Shown: positions 16,515 through 24,238 of the stretch, in pieces
How the letters are laid out: each line of letters starts with the position of its first letter
Position numbering within the stretch: the first letter of the stretch is position 1
Origin: Longispora fulva
Lineage (GTDB): Bacteria; Actinomycetota; Actinomycetes; Mycobacteriales; Micromonosporaceae
Direction: 5' to 3'
Assembly: GCF_015751905.1 (NCBI RefSeq)
Contig: NZ_JADOUF010000001.1
Span: 5,518,001-5,582,000 of the forward strand
Length of the DNA stretch: 64,000 nucleotides
Notes under the pieces: model-generated
Database searches by the model: none
The model's input: only the letters and a program-made list of their open reading frames with translations
What the model was told of the DNA's origin: nothing
Translations under genes and position numbers: made by a program

Positions 16515-18347
16515 GTGAAAAAGGGACAGCGCGGCGCGGCCGGACGGGACTATCGTCGGGCTGTGCCGACTGATGACGTTACTCCCAGGAAACCAGTCCG
16601 CTCCTTACACAATCTGTGGCGCCTCCGGCAGTATGTGCGGCCGTACGTGCCGGTCATGGCGCTCATGGTGCTCGCAGGCCTCCTCGGTGTCGGCACCAGC
16701 ATCATGGTCCCGCTCCTCGTCCGCCGGGTGGTCGACGGTCCCATCCGGCACGGCGACTCCGCCGGCCTGCTCTGGCTCGGCCTGCTGGCCCTGGCGTTCG
16801 GCGTCGTCGAGTCCGCGCTGATCCTGATCCGCCGGTGGACCCAGTCCGGCGTGACCCTGCGGATCGAGGCCGCGATCCGCTCGGACCTCTACCGGCACCT
16901 GCAACGGCTTCCGGTGTCCTTCCACGACCAGTGGCAGTCGGGCCAATTGCTGTCCCGGGCGACGAGCGACCTGGGCATCATCCGCCGGTTCCTCGCCTTC
17001 GGGATCATCTTCCTCGTGGTCAACACGGCCACGTTCGTGACGGTGGTGATACTGCTCCTCCAGCTGTACTGGCCGCTGGGCGTCCTCGTCGCCCTGTCGG
17101 CGATCCCACTGTTCCTGACCAGTCGCCGGTTCAGCCGCACCTACATCACGATGTCGCGCCGGGTCCAGGACCAGGGCGGCGACCTGGCCACCCTGGTCGA
17201 GGAGTCGGCGGTCGGCATCCGGGCGATCAAGTCCTTCGGCCGGCACAGGTTCATGGCCGACCGGTTCGACCAGGCCTCCGGCTCGCTGCGCAACACCGCG
17301 ATCGACCGGGCCAGGATGCTGTCGCGGTTCTCGCCGACGTTCGACTCGGTGTCCGGGGTGACGCTGGGCGTCGTGCTCGTCGCCGGGGTGTACGCGGTGT
17401 CCGCCGGCCACATGACCATCGGCGGCCTGGTCGCGTTCGTGTCCCTGCAGCTCATGCTCGTCTGGCCGATCGAGACGATGGGCTGGATCATCGCGAACGG
17501 CCAGGAGGCGATGACCGGGGCCGACCGGCTCTACGACGTGTTCGACACGGTGCCGACGGTCGTCGACCGCCCCGACGCCCGCGAGGTGTCGCCGGCCGAC
17601 GTCGAGGGGCACCTGCGCTTCGAGGACGTCCGATTCGGCTACCCGGGCGTCGACCAGCAGATCCTGCGCGGCGTGGACCTCGACATCCGGCCCGGGGAGA
17701 CCGTGGCCCTCGTCGGGCTGACCGGCTGCGGCAAGACCACCCTGGTGTCCCTGGTCGGCCGGCTGTACGACGTGTCCGCCGGCCGGATCACCCTGGACGG
17801 CACCGACATCCGCGACCTGACCCTGGACTCGCTGCGCCAGTCGGTGTCGATGGCGTTCGAGGAGCCGACCCTGTTCTCGATGAGCGTCCGGGAGAACGTG
17901 ACCCTCGGCGTGCCGGACGCGACCGACGACGACGTCGCCGAGGCGCTGCGGGTCGCGCAGGCCGAGTTCGTGTTCGACCTGCCCTGGGGCCTGGCCACCC
18001 GGGTCGGCGAGCAGGGGCTGTCCCTGTCCGGCGGCCAGCGCCAGCGCCTCGCCCTGGCCCGCGCCGTGCTCGGCCGGCCCCGGGTCCTGGTGCTCGACGA
18101 CCCGCTGTCGGCGCTCGACGTGCACACCGAGGCCCTGGTCGAGGACGCGCTGCGCCAGGTCCTCACCGGCACGACGGCCCTGCTCGTCGTGCACCGGCCG
18201 TCGACAGTGGCCCTCGCCGACCGGGTCGCGCTGCTGGCCGACGGGCGGATCGTGGCCGTCGGCACCCACTCGGAGCTGCTGGCGACGGTCCCGGAGTACC
18301 GGGCCGTGCTGGCCTCCGCCGCGGACGAGACGGAGAGCGTGCGATGA
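16515..18347 (+). CDS. ABC exporter half-transporter, first subunit of a heterodimer (degenerate Walker B)
   Basis: Type IV ABC exporter half with six predicted helices (about 48-330) and a nucleotide-binding domain (about 360-600), 610 residues from the GTG at 16515. A second GTG at 16563 gives 594 residues and may be the real start, since GGAGG sits only one base before the first. Walker A is GLTGCGKTT, the signature LSGGQRQR, the H-loop VVHRPS. Walker B reads VLVLDDPLSALD, with Asp where the catalytic Glu is expected. Its stop overlaps the next gene's ATG. With 18344-20185 it should form a heterodimeric multidrug- or lipid-type exporter. Substrate unknown. Confidence 0.92.
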   Translation: MKKGQRGAAGRDYRRAVPTDDVTPRKPVRSLHNLWRLRQYVRPYVPVMALMVLAGLLGVGTSIMVPLLVRRVVDGPIRHGDSAGLLWLGLLALAFGVVESALILIRRWTQSGVTLRIEAAIRSDLYRHLQRLPVSFHDQWQSGQLLSRATSDLGIIRRFLAFGIIFLVVNTATFVTVVILLLQLYWPLGVLVALSAIPLFLTSRRFSRTYITMSRRVQDQGGDLATLVEESAVGIRAIKSFGRHRFMADRFDQASGSLRNTAIDRARMLSRFSPTFDSVSGVTLGVVLVAGVYAVSAGHMTIGGLVAFVSLQLMLVWPIETMGWIIANGQEAMTGADRLYDVFDTVPTVVDRPDAREVSPADVEGHLRFEDVRFGYPGVDQQILRGVDLDIRPGETVALVGLTGCGKTTLVSLVGRLYDVSAGRITLDGTDIRDLTLDSLRQSVSMAFEEPTLFSMSVRENVTLGVPDATDDDVAEALRVAQAEFVFDLPWGLATRVGEQGLSLSGGQRQRLALARAVLGRPRVLVLDDPLSALDVHTEALVEDALRQVLTGTTALLVVHRPSTVALADRVALLADGRIVAVGTHSELLATVPEYRAVLASAADETESVR

Positions 18348-20185
18348 GTATCGATGTCACCCAGTGGCGCGGGGTCGCCGCCGAGGAGGACGCGGAGCGC
18401 ACCGCCGCCGAGAGCACCGACCGCGAGTCGGTGCGCAAGCTGCGCCTGCGGAGCAAGCTGCTGCTGCGCTCTCTGGTCCGCCCGCACCGGAGGATGATCG
18501 GGCTGGCCGTCGTGCTGCTGCTCGTGCAGAACTTCGCGGGCATGGCCGGGCCGTACCTGGTGAAGATCGGGATCGACACCGGCATCCCGCCACTGGTCCG
18601 GGGCGAGGGCCCGCAGGCCGTGATCGCGGTCGGGGTGGCGTTCGCGGTGGCCGTGGCGCTGGAGTACGCGACGAAGCGGGGCTTCCTCTTCCTGTCCGGC
18701 AAGATCGGCCAGTCGATCGTCTACGACCTGCGCCGCCGCGTGTACGACCACTTCCAGCGGCTGTCGGTCGGCTTCCACGAGAAGTACACGTCGGGTCGGG
18801 TCATCGCCCGGTCCACCAGCGACATCGACGCGATCTCCGAGCTGGTGTCCGGCGGCATCGACGACCTGGTGCTCGCCGTGCTGTCCGTGGTGAGCGTCGC
18901 CGGCGTGCTGATCTGGATGGACTGGCCGCTGGCCCTGGCCACGCTCGGCTCGTTCCCGTTCCTGCTGCTGCTGTCGGCGTGGTTCCAGCGCCAGTCGGTG
19001 ATCGCCTACCGGCGGACCCGGGAGAAGATCGCCCTGGTCATCGTCCACTTCGTCGAGTCGATGGGCGGGATCCGGGCGGTGCAGGCGTTCCGCCGCGAGC
19101 CGCGCAACCAGCAGATCTTTGACGTGGTGAACGAGGAGTACCGCGACACCAGCAAGAAGGCGTTCCGGCTGATCGCGGTCTACGCGCCCGGCATCCAACT
19201 GATCGGCAACGTGACGACGGCCGTGGTGCTCACCTACGGCGGTTACCGGGTGCTGCACGGCCACGCCGACGTCGGGGTGCTCGCCGCGTTCCTGCTCTAC
19301 CTGCGCCGGTTCTTCGCCCCGATGCAGGAGCTGGCCCAGTTCTACAACTCGCTGCAGTCGGCGACCGCGGCCCTGGAGAAGCTCTCGGGGGTGCTCGACG
19401 AGAAGCCCGGCGTCCCCGAGCCCACCGAGCCCACCCCGCTGCCGGCGGCGCACGGCGCGCTGCGGTTCTCGAAGGTCGAGTTCGCCTACCGCCCCGACCG
19501 CCCGGTGCTACACCGGCTGGAGCTGGACATCCCGGCCGGCCAGACCGTGGCGGTGGTCGGCGCGACCGGAGCCGGCAAGACGACGATCGCCAAGCTCGTG
19601 TCCCGGTTCTACGACCCGACGGCCGGCACGATGACCCTGGACGGCGTCGACCTGCGCCAGATCGGCACGGACGACCTGCGCCGGGCCGTGGTGATGGTGA
19701 CCCAGGAGAACTTCCTGTTCACCGGCTCGATCGCCGACAACATCGCCTTCGGCAAGCCGGACGCGACCCGTGCGGAGATCGAGGAGGCCGCCGCCGCGAT
19801 CGGGGCGGACACGTTCATCCGCGGGCTGCCCGACGGGTACGACACCCAGATCCGCAAGCGCGGCGGCCGACTGTCGGCGGGGCAGCGGCAGCTCGTGGCG
19901 TTCGCGCGGGCGTTCCTCGCCGACCCGGCGGTGCTGATCCTCGACGAGGCGACGAGTTCGTTGGACATCCCGAGCGAGCGGGCCGTGCAGCGGGCGCTGC
20001 GCACCATCCTCGCGGACCGCACGGCGATCGTGATCGCGCACCGGCTGTCGACGGTGGAGATCGCGGACCGGGTGCTGGTGCTGGAGGCGGGGCGGATCGT
20101 GGAGGACGGGTCACCGGCGGAGCTGATCACGGATGGTGGTCGGTACGCCACGCTGCACTCGCAGTGGGCGGATTCCCTGGTGTGA
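18344..20185 (+). CDS. ABC exporter half-transporter, second subunit of the heterodimer
   Basis: Partner of the product at 16515-18347, 613 residues, joined to it by an ATGA overlap. A hydrophilic N-terminus (1-45) precedes six predicted helices (about 50-335) and the nucleotide-binding domain (about 365-605). Walker A is GATGAGKTT. Walker B is the canonical VLILDEATSSLD with catalytic Glu. The H-loop is VIAHRLS. The signature reads LSAGQ instead of LSGGQ. The composite site made from this signature and the partner's Asp-type Walker B is thus the degenerate one, and the other site is canonical, as in TM287/288- or TmrAB-like exporters. The gene is followed by the repeated hairpin element at 20188. 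Confidence 0.93.
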   Translation: MSIDVTQWRGVAAEEDAERTAAESTDRESVRKLRLRSKLLLRSLVRPHRRMIGLAVVLLLVQNFAGMAGPYLVKIGIDTGIPPLVRGEGPQAVIAVGVAFAVAVALEYATKRGFLFLSGKIGQSIVYDLRRRVYDHFQRLSVGFHEKYTSGRVIARSTSDIDAISELVSGGIDDLVLAVLSVVSVAGVLIWMDWPLALATLGSFPFLLLLSAWFQRQSVIAYRRTREKIALVIVHFVESMGGIRAVQAFRREPRNQQIFDVVNEEYRDTSKKAFRLIAVYAPGIQLIGNVTTAVVLTYGGYRVLHGHADVGVLAAFLLYLRRFFAPMQELAQFYNSLQSATAALEKLSGVLDEKPGVPEPTEPTPLPAAHGALRFSKVEFAYRPDRPVLHRLELDIPAGQTVAVVGATGAGKTTIAKLVSRFYDPTAGTMTLDGVDLRQIGTDDLRRAVVMVTQENFLFTGSIADNIAFGKPDATRAEIEEAAAAIGADTFIRGLPDGYDTQIRKRGGRLSAGQRQLVAFARAFLADPAVLILDEATSSLDIPSERAVQRALRTILADRTAIVIAHRLSTVEIADRVLVLEAGRIVEDGSPAELITDGGRYATLHSQWADSLV

Positions 20186-20187
20186 TT

Positions 20188-20291
20188 GGACCCGCTGAGA
20201 GCGACGATGCGCGCGTTGTCGTGCCGGAGGCGTGCCAACATGCACAGCGCCTCCCCGCTCTCAGCGGGCCACTGCGCCTTAGATCAAGTTC
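20188..20291. repeat. Repeated hairpin element, copy 1 (between convergent genes)
   Basis: The outer stem CCCGCTGAGAGCG (20191-20203) pairs with CGCTCTCAGCGGG (20256-20268). An inner stem GGAGGCG/CGCCTCC (20226-20232 with 20248-20254), with GTGC/GCAC inside it, extends it. A second copy lies at 31995-32109. The two share a 30-base 5' block (20191-20220, one mismatch), an identical 24-base 3' block (20248-20271) and the tail TTAGATCAA (20279-20287), while the middle differs. It fills the gap between two convergent genes and probably works as a two-way terminator. Conservation beyond the stems suggests a dispersed repeat family. Confidence 0.75.
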
Positions 20292-21098
20292 TTAGAAGTC
20301 CCCGCCGCCACCGAAGTCGCCCCCGCCGCCCCAGTCCCCGCCGCCGCCCCAGTCGCCACCGCCGCCGGAGTCCGACCACGAGCCGATGTCCTGGCCGCCG
20401 CCGTCGCTGGGGTCGCCGCCCCAGTCGCCCTGGTCCTGGCCGGCTTCGAGGCCCTGCTGGTAGCCGTCGCCGTACCCGTCGCCGTAGGCGCTGTAGCCCG
20501 GGTCCGCGAACGCCGGGCTGAACAGCGCGTCCATGATCAGGATGGTGCCGAGGGTGCCGGCCCCGGCCACGAGGGCCGTCTTCCACCACGGGGTCGAATA
20601 CCACCCGCCCGGGGCCGGCCGGCCGTTGACCATGCCGCCCGGGTAGTAGTAGGGCGTCTGCTGCCCGTACTGCGGCCCCGCGCGCAGCGTCTCACCGGCG
20701 ACCTCGACCTCGCGCTCCTTGGTGATCACGCCGGTGCGCCGCTGGGTGGACAGCTGCGGCAGGTCCGGCCCCGGGTCGTAACCGAGGCCGATCCGGGCGG
20801 CCTTGACGTACATCAGGCCCTCCAGCGCAGTGTCCCCGGCGAGCTCGAACTGGCGGACCGACGTGGCCCGGGACAGCTGGCTGCCCGCCGCGTTGTACCG
20901 CTCGTTGGCGTCGAGCAGCGCCTGACGGGTCGGGTCGTCCGTGCCGGCCAGGTTCATCACCTGGCCACCGAGGCGCTCGTGCCACCTCTGGGCCTCCTCG
21001 CGGGCGTCCGCGAGCTGTTGTTTCTTCCGCTTACCGAAGATCCACACGACGCCCCCTGCTACGACCGCGAGCAACACCAGCGCAATAAGAAGTCCCAC
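20292..21098 (-). CDS. Membrane protein with Gly/Asp-rich aromatic repeat tail
   Basis: 268 residues. One N-terminal helix (LLIALVLLAVVAGGVVWIFG, 3-22) is followed by a cytosolic or exterior helical region (about 30-110: KKQQLADAREEAQRWHERL, RATSVRQFELAGDTALEGL), a linker with Tyr/Pro (QQTPYYYPGG), a second hydrophobic segment (about 174-192) and a low-complexity C-terminus (205-268) that ends in four near-repeats of GGGGDW/F. The helical region resembles DUF1542-type sequences in actinobacterial membrane proteins. The tail resembles those of YgcG/TPM-type envelope proteins with Gly-rich ends, but the TPM domain is absent. Function unknown; an envelope role is inferred from topology only. Confidence 0.78.
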   Translation of the reverse strand: MGLLIALVLLAVVAGGVVWIFGKRKKQQLADAREEAQRWHERLGGQVMNLAGTDDPTRQALLDANERYNAAGSQLSRATSVRQFELAGDTALEGLMYVKAARIGLGYDPGPDLPQLSTQRRTGVITKEREVEVAGETLRAGPQYGQQTPYYYPGGMVNGRPAPGGWYSTPWWKTALVAGAGTLGTILIMDALFSPAFADPGYSAYGDGYGDGYQQGLEAGQDQGDWGGDPSDGGGQDIGSWSDSGGGGDWGGGGDWGGGGDFGGGGDF

Positions 21099-21136
21099 TC
21101 CTCGAAGGTACCCGAGACATGGTGCATCCTCGGTGC

Positions 21137-22282
21137 ATGGAGATTGTGCTGCTTCTGCTGGGTCTCGGCATCGGTGTCGCGTTGGGCTGGTTCGCCGCGC
21201 GGGCCCGGGCCGCAGCCGAGACCGGCCGGCTGGCCGCTGCCCGCGACGGCGAGGGCCGGCTCGAACAGTCGCTGCGGGCGCTGACGGCCGACGCCGCGCG
21301 CGCCCAGCGGGAGAGCTTCGCGCACATCGTCGACCCGCTCCGCGAGAGCCTGGCCCGGTACGAGCAGCGGGTCGCCGAGCTCGAACACGACCGGCTCGAC
21401 GCGTACGCGCAGCTGCGCACCCAGGTCGGCCAGATGGCCGTCGTGTCCGACCAGCTGCGCACCGAGACCAGCCAGCTGGTGGCGGCGCTGCGGGCGCCGC
21501 AGGTCCGGGGCCGGTGGGGCGAGCACCAGCTGCGCCGGATCGTGGAGGCCGCCGGGCTGCTCGAGCACTGCGACTTCTCGGAACAGGTGACGACCAGCAC
21601 CGGTCTGCGGCCGGACATGGTGGTCCGGCTCGCCGGGGACAAGCAGGTGGTGGTGGACGCGAAGGTCCCGTTCAGCGGGTACCTGTCCGCGATGGAGTCC
21701 CGCGACGACGCCGAGCGCGCCGGGCACCTGACCCGGCACGCCCGCCAGCTCCGCGCGCACGTGGACTCCCTCGCCGCGAAGGAGTACTGGTCGGCGTTCG
21801 ACAACTCCCCCGAGTTCGTGGTGCTGTTCGTTCCGGCCGACGCGTTCCTGGACGCGGCGCTGCAGCACGACCCGGTGCTGTTGGAGCACGCGTTCGCCCG
21901 CAACATCGTGCTGGCCACGCCCGCGACGCTGGTGGCGCTGCTCCGCACGATCGCGTACGCCTGGCGGCAGGAGGCCCTGGCCGCGAACGCGATGCACGTG
22001 CACCGGGTGGCCAAGGAGCTCTACAGCCGGCTGGCCACGATGGGCAGCCACCTGGGGAAGGTGGGCGCTTCGCTGGGCGGGGCCGTGACGGCGTACAACA
22101 AAGCGGTCGGGTCTCTGGAGTCCCGGGTCCTGGTGAGCGCGCGCAAGCTGGCCGACCTCGGGGTCTCCGGCGACGTGCTGGAGACCCCGGGCCAGGTGGA
22201 GTCCACCCCGCGCCAGCTCCAGTCCCCCGAGCTGGTGGCCAGCGAGAACGACCACCTCATCCCACTGGAACGCCGGGCCTGA
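21137..22282 (+). CDS. rmuC: DNA recombination protein RmuC
   Basis: RmuC-family protein, 381 residues from the ATG at 21137 (an upstream GTG/ATG at 21119 would add six residues). Layout: a single N-terminal membrane helix (EIVLLLLGLGIGVALGWFAAR), a long coiled coil (about 25-110) and the RmuC nuclease-like core with RGRWGEHQLRRIVEAAGLLEHCDF (about 125-150), ADMVVRLAGDKQVVVDAKVPF (metal/substrate Asp and Lys) and the conserved ATPATLVALLRTIAYAWRQE (about 260-280). In E. coli, RmuC limits recombination at inverted repeats. The gene is convergent with the ABC-F gene; a palindromic GC hairpin separates them. Confidence 0.94.
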   Translation: MEIVLLLLGLGIGVALGWFAARARAAAETGRLAAARDGEGRLEQSLRALTADAARAQRESFAHIVDPLRESLARYEQRVAELEHDRLDAYAQLRTQVGQMAVVSDQLRTETSQLVAALRAPQVRGRWGEHQLRRIVEAAGLLEHCDFSEQVTTSTGLRPDMVVRLAGDKQVVVDAKVPFSGYLSAMESRDDAERAGHLTRHARQLRAHVDSLAAKEYWSAFDNSPEFVVLFVPADAFLDAALQHDPVLLEHAFARNIVLATPATLVALLRTIAYAWRQEALAANAMHVHRVAKELYSRLATMGSHLGKVGASLGGAVTAYNKAVGSLESRVLVSARKLADLGVSGDVLETPGQVESTPRQLQSPELVASENDHLIPLERRA

Positions 22283-22297
22283 GCCGGCCGCCGGGGG

Positions 22298-22319
22298 CGG
22301 GTGCCGGGCCCGGCACCCG
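22298..22319. terminator. Palindromic hairpin between convergent rmuC and ABC-F genes
   Basis: CGGGTGCCGGG directly followed by its complement CCCGGCACCCG forms a perfect 22-base palindrome between stops at 22282 (plus) and 22327 (minus). It has no U-tract. It is probably a shared two-way terminator. Confidence 0.5.
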
Positions 22320-22326
22320 GGCCCGG

Positions 22327-23850
22327 CTAGACCAGCACCGCCCGCCCCGCCCCCAGCTCCAGGCGCCGGGTGACCCCGACCGCCTCCGCGAAGTAGGAGT
22401 CGTGGGTGACCAGCACCAGCGTCCCCTCGAACGCCCGCAACGCCTCCTCGACCACGTCGAGCATGTCGAAGTCGAGGTAGTTCGTCGGCTCGTCGAGCAG
22501 CAGCACCCGCCCCGGCGTGTTCACCATGACGGCCAGCAGCAGCCGCCGCAGCTCCCCCGCCGACAGGGTCCGCAGCGCCGCACCCCACTCGTCGGGCCCG
22601 AACAGGTACCCGGTGAGCAGCGACTCCGCCTCGTCCACATACACCGGCACGTGCGCCCGGAAGTAGTCGAGCACGGCCACGTCGGTGCGCAGCTCGTCGT
22701 GCACCTGGGGCAGCAGCATGGCCCGGTCGGACTCCAACTGCCGCAGCAGCGTCGTCTTGCCCGCGCCGTTCGGCCCGGTGACGAGCAGCCGGTCGCCGGC
22801 CTCCAGCACCAGGTCCAGCCCCTCGAACAGCCCCGGGGCCGCGAGATCCGTGGCGTGCAGCACCGGTCCCTCTTCCGCCGGGAAGGCCAGGGTCAGAGCC
22901 GGTCGGGTCGACGGCTCGGCGATCCACCGGGCCGACGTGAGCTGCCTGGTCAACCGGCGCTGCCGGACGACGGCCTTGCGGGCCACCATCCGGGCGATCC
23001 GCCGCTTGTGCGGGGCCCGCGGGTTGGCGATCTCGTTGGCGAGGGACTTCTCCTTCATCTTCGCGATCTCCTCCTCCAGCTTCACCCGGTACTTCTCCTG
23101 CGCCTCGTAGTCGAGCAGCAGCCGCTGCCAGCGCCGGGACTTCTCGGCGCGGTAGGCGGTGTAGCCGCCCTCGTACACCTGGAGTTCCTCGTGGATGCCG
23201 TCCAGTTCGTAGATCCGGTTGGCGAACGCGTCCAGGAACGCCCGGTCATGGCTGATCACGAGCACCCCGCCAGCGAACGCCGCGAGGAACTCCCCCAGCC
23301 ACGCCGCGCCGTCGGCGTCGAGGTGGTTGGTCGGCTCGTCGAGCACCAGCAGGTCAGGCTCGGTGAGCAGCACCCCGGCCAGCATCAGCCGGGCCTGTTC
23401 GCCGCCGCTGACCCGACCGAGCGGCCGGTCGTCGGGCAGGTGGTCGACGCCGAGCCGCTGGCGGACGTCGGTCAGCCGGGCCTCGAAGCCCCAGCCGTCC
23501 AACGCCTCCCACCGTTCCAGGGCCGCGCCGTAGCTCGCCATGTCCTGGGTCCTCGCGTGCCGGTCGAGCTCCGCCGCCAGCGCACCGAGGTCGCCACGGA
23601 GAAAATCACCCACCCTGAGACCCGGATCCGGTACCTGCTGGGCGAAGTAGCCGAGCCGCAGCCCCGGCGAGTACTCCACCTGCCCGGTCGTCGGCCGTTC
23701 CGCCCCGGTCAGGATCCGCAGCAGAGTGGACTTGCCCGCGCCGTTCGGGCCGACGACGCCGACCCGGTCGCCCCGGCCCAGGGTGAGGTTGAGGTCGGTG
23801 AACAGGGGCTCACCGTCGAAGGTCTTGCTGAGGGAAAGGGTTTTTAACAT
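22327..23850 (-). CDS. ABC-F family ribosome-associated ATPase
   Basis: Soluble twin-ATPase ABC-F protein, 507 residues, without membrane helices. Site 1 has GPNGAGKSTLLR (about 34-45), VSGGEQARL and LLVLDEPTNHLD. Site 2 has GPNGAGKTTLLR (about 335-346), LSAGELRRL and VLLLDEPTNYLDF. The basic linker between them (about 245-315: EEEIAKMKEKSLANEI, PHKRRIARMVARKAVVRQRR) is the P-site tRNA interaction motif of the family. The members are either ribosome-protecting antibiotic-resistance factors or translation factors. The short length (507) and a long structured leader favour, but do not prove, the resistance type. GGAGG lies 6 bases before the ATG. Confidence 0.92.
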   Translation of the reverse strand: MLKTLSLSKTFDGEPLFTDLNLTLGRGDRVGVVGPNGAGKSTLLRILTGAERPTTGQVEYSPGLRLGYFAQQVPDPGLRVGDFLRGDLGALAAELDRHARTQDMASYGAALERWEALDGWGFEARLTDVRQRLGVDHLPDDRPLGRVSGGEQARLMLAGVLLTEPDLLVLDEPTNHLDADGAAWLGEFLAAFAGGVLVISHDRAFLDAFANRIYELDGIHEELQVYEGGYTAYRAEKSRRWQRLLLDYEAQEKYRVKLEEEIAKMKEKSLANEIANPRAPHKRRIARMVARKAVVRQRRLTRQLTSARWIAEPSTRPALTLAFPAEEGPVLHATDLAAPGLFEGLDLVLEAGDRLLVTGPNGAGKTTLLRQLESDRAMLLPQVHDELRTDVAVLDYFRAHVPVYVDEAESLLTGYLFGPDEWGAALRTLSAGELRRLLLAVMVNTPGRVLLLDEPTNYLDFDMLDVVEEALRAFEGTLVLVTHDSYFAEAVGVTRRLELGAGRAVLV

Positions 23851-23893
23851 ACGAGCCTCCGCACACCGGTACCAGAAAATGGACAGACGGCAT
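23810..23893 (-). CDS. Possible leader peptide ahead of and overlapping the ABC-F gene
   Basis: A 27-codon frame starts at the ATG at 23893 and ends at 23810, overlapping the ABC-F start (23850) in another reading frame. It reads MPSVHFLVPVCGGSYV and then hydrophilic residues to the stop. Leader peptides that stall ribosomes in the presence of antibiotics often precede ABC-F and Erm genes, and the sequence and position fit that pattern. No ribosome binding site is seen; the upstream RNA is structured. The call is tentative. Confidence 0.3.
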   Translation of the reverse strand: MPSVHFLVPVCGGSYVKNPFPQQDLRR

Positions 23894-23965
23894 GGATGCG
23901 CCAGAGGCTGAAAAAAGAGACCTCTAATCCGACAACGGGGCGAGCACCAACGGCTCAGCGCATCC
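23894..23965 (-). promoter_or_regulatory. Folded leader region upstream of the ABC-F gene
   Basis: GCGCATCC (23958-23965) pairs with GGATGCGC (23894-23901), and inside it CCTCT (23921-23925) pairs with AGAGG (23903-23907) around a loop that holds six T on the minus strand. This forms a nested stem about 45-115 bases upstream of the ABC-F start codon. It is directly followed by the leader-peptide candidate. An attenuator is an inference from position. Confidence 0.35.
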
Positions 23966-24060
23966 GGCGGATTACAGGATCAACGGGCCACTCCGATCGG
24001 TCGACAACAGGACCCGACGCAACAGTGCCCTGTCCCGGGTGGATCCGCAACTGATTATCG

Positions 24061-24238
24061 GCGGCTGCATGTTCCTGCAATCCGGACCGACAATTCGGGC
24101 ACGGCACTGACTGTGGCCCGCGCCGGTGGTGTGCTGTTCACCGGAAGGCAGCCCGTCGCCAAGTTGTAACGGGGGGCGACGGGCAGCCATCCGAAAGGGC
24201 ATTGCCTATGGGGCTCGCCACCGGCAAGATTCTGAGTC
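24061..24238 (+). promoter_or_regulatory. Upstream region of regulator/secreted cassette A, with 10-base dyad
   Basis: GCCCGTCGCC (24151-24160) and GGCGACGGGC (24175-24184) form a perfect inverted repeat with a 14-base spacer holding AGTTGTAACG, ending exactly 54 bases before the ATG at 24239. The same dyad, spacer length and distance recur before copy B (26075-26108). The conserved block extends upstream to TGCATG.TCCTGCAATC (from 24066) and downstream to the start codon. This is either an operator or a leader hairpin; autoregulation by the LuxR-type product is a plausible guess. Confidence 0.6.

Noticed and set aside
24121-24190. CRISPR or transposon-end reading of the repeated dyads in the cassettes
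   Set aside because: Only two copies 1.9 kb apart, each at the same place before a gene; there are no spacers, transposase or target duplications.
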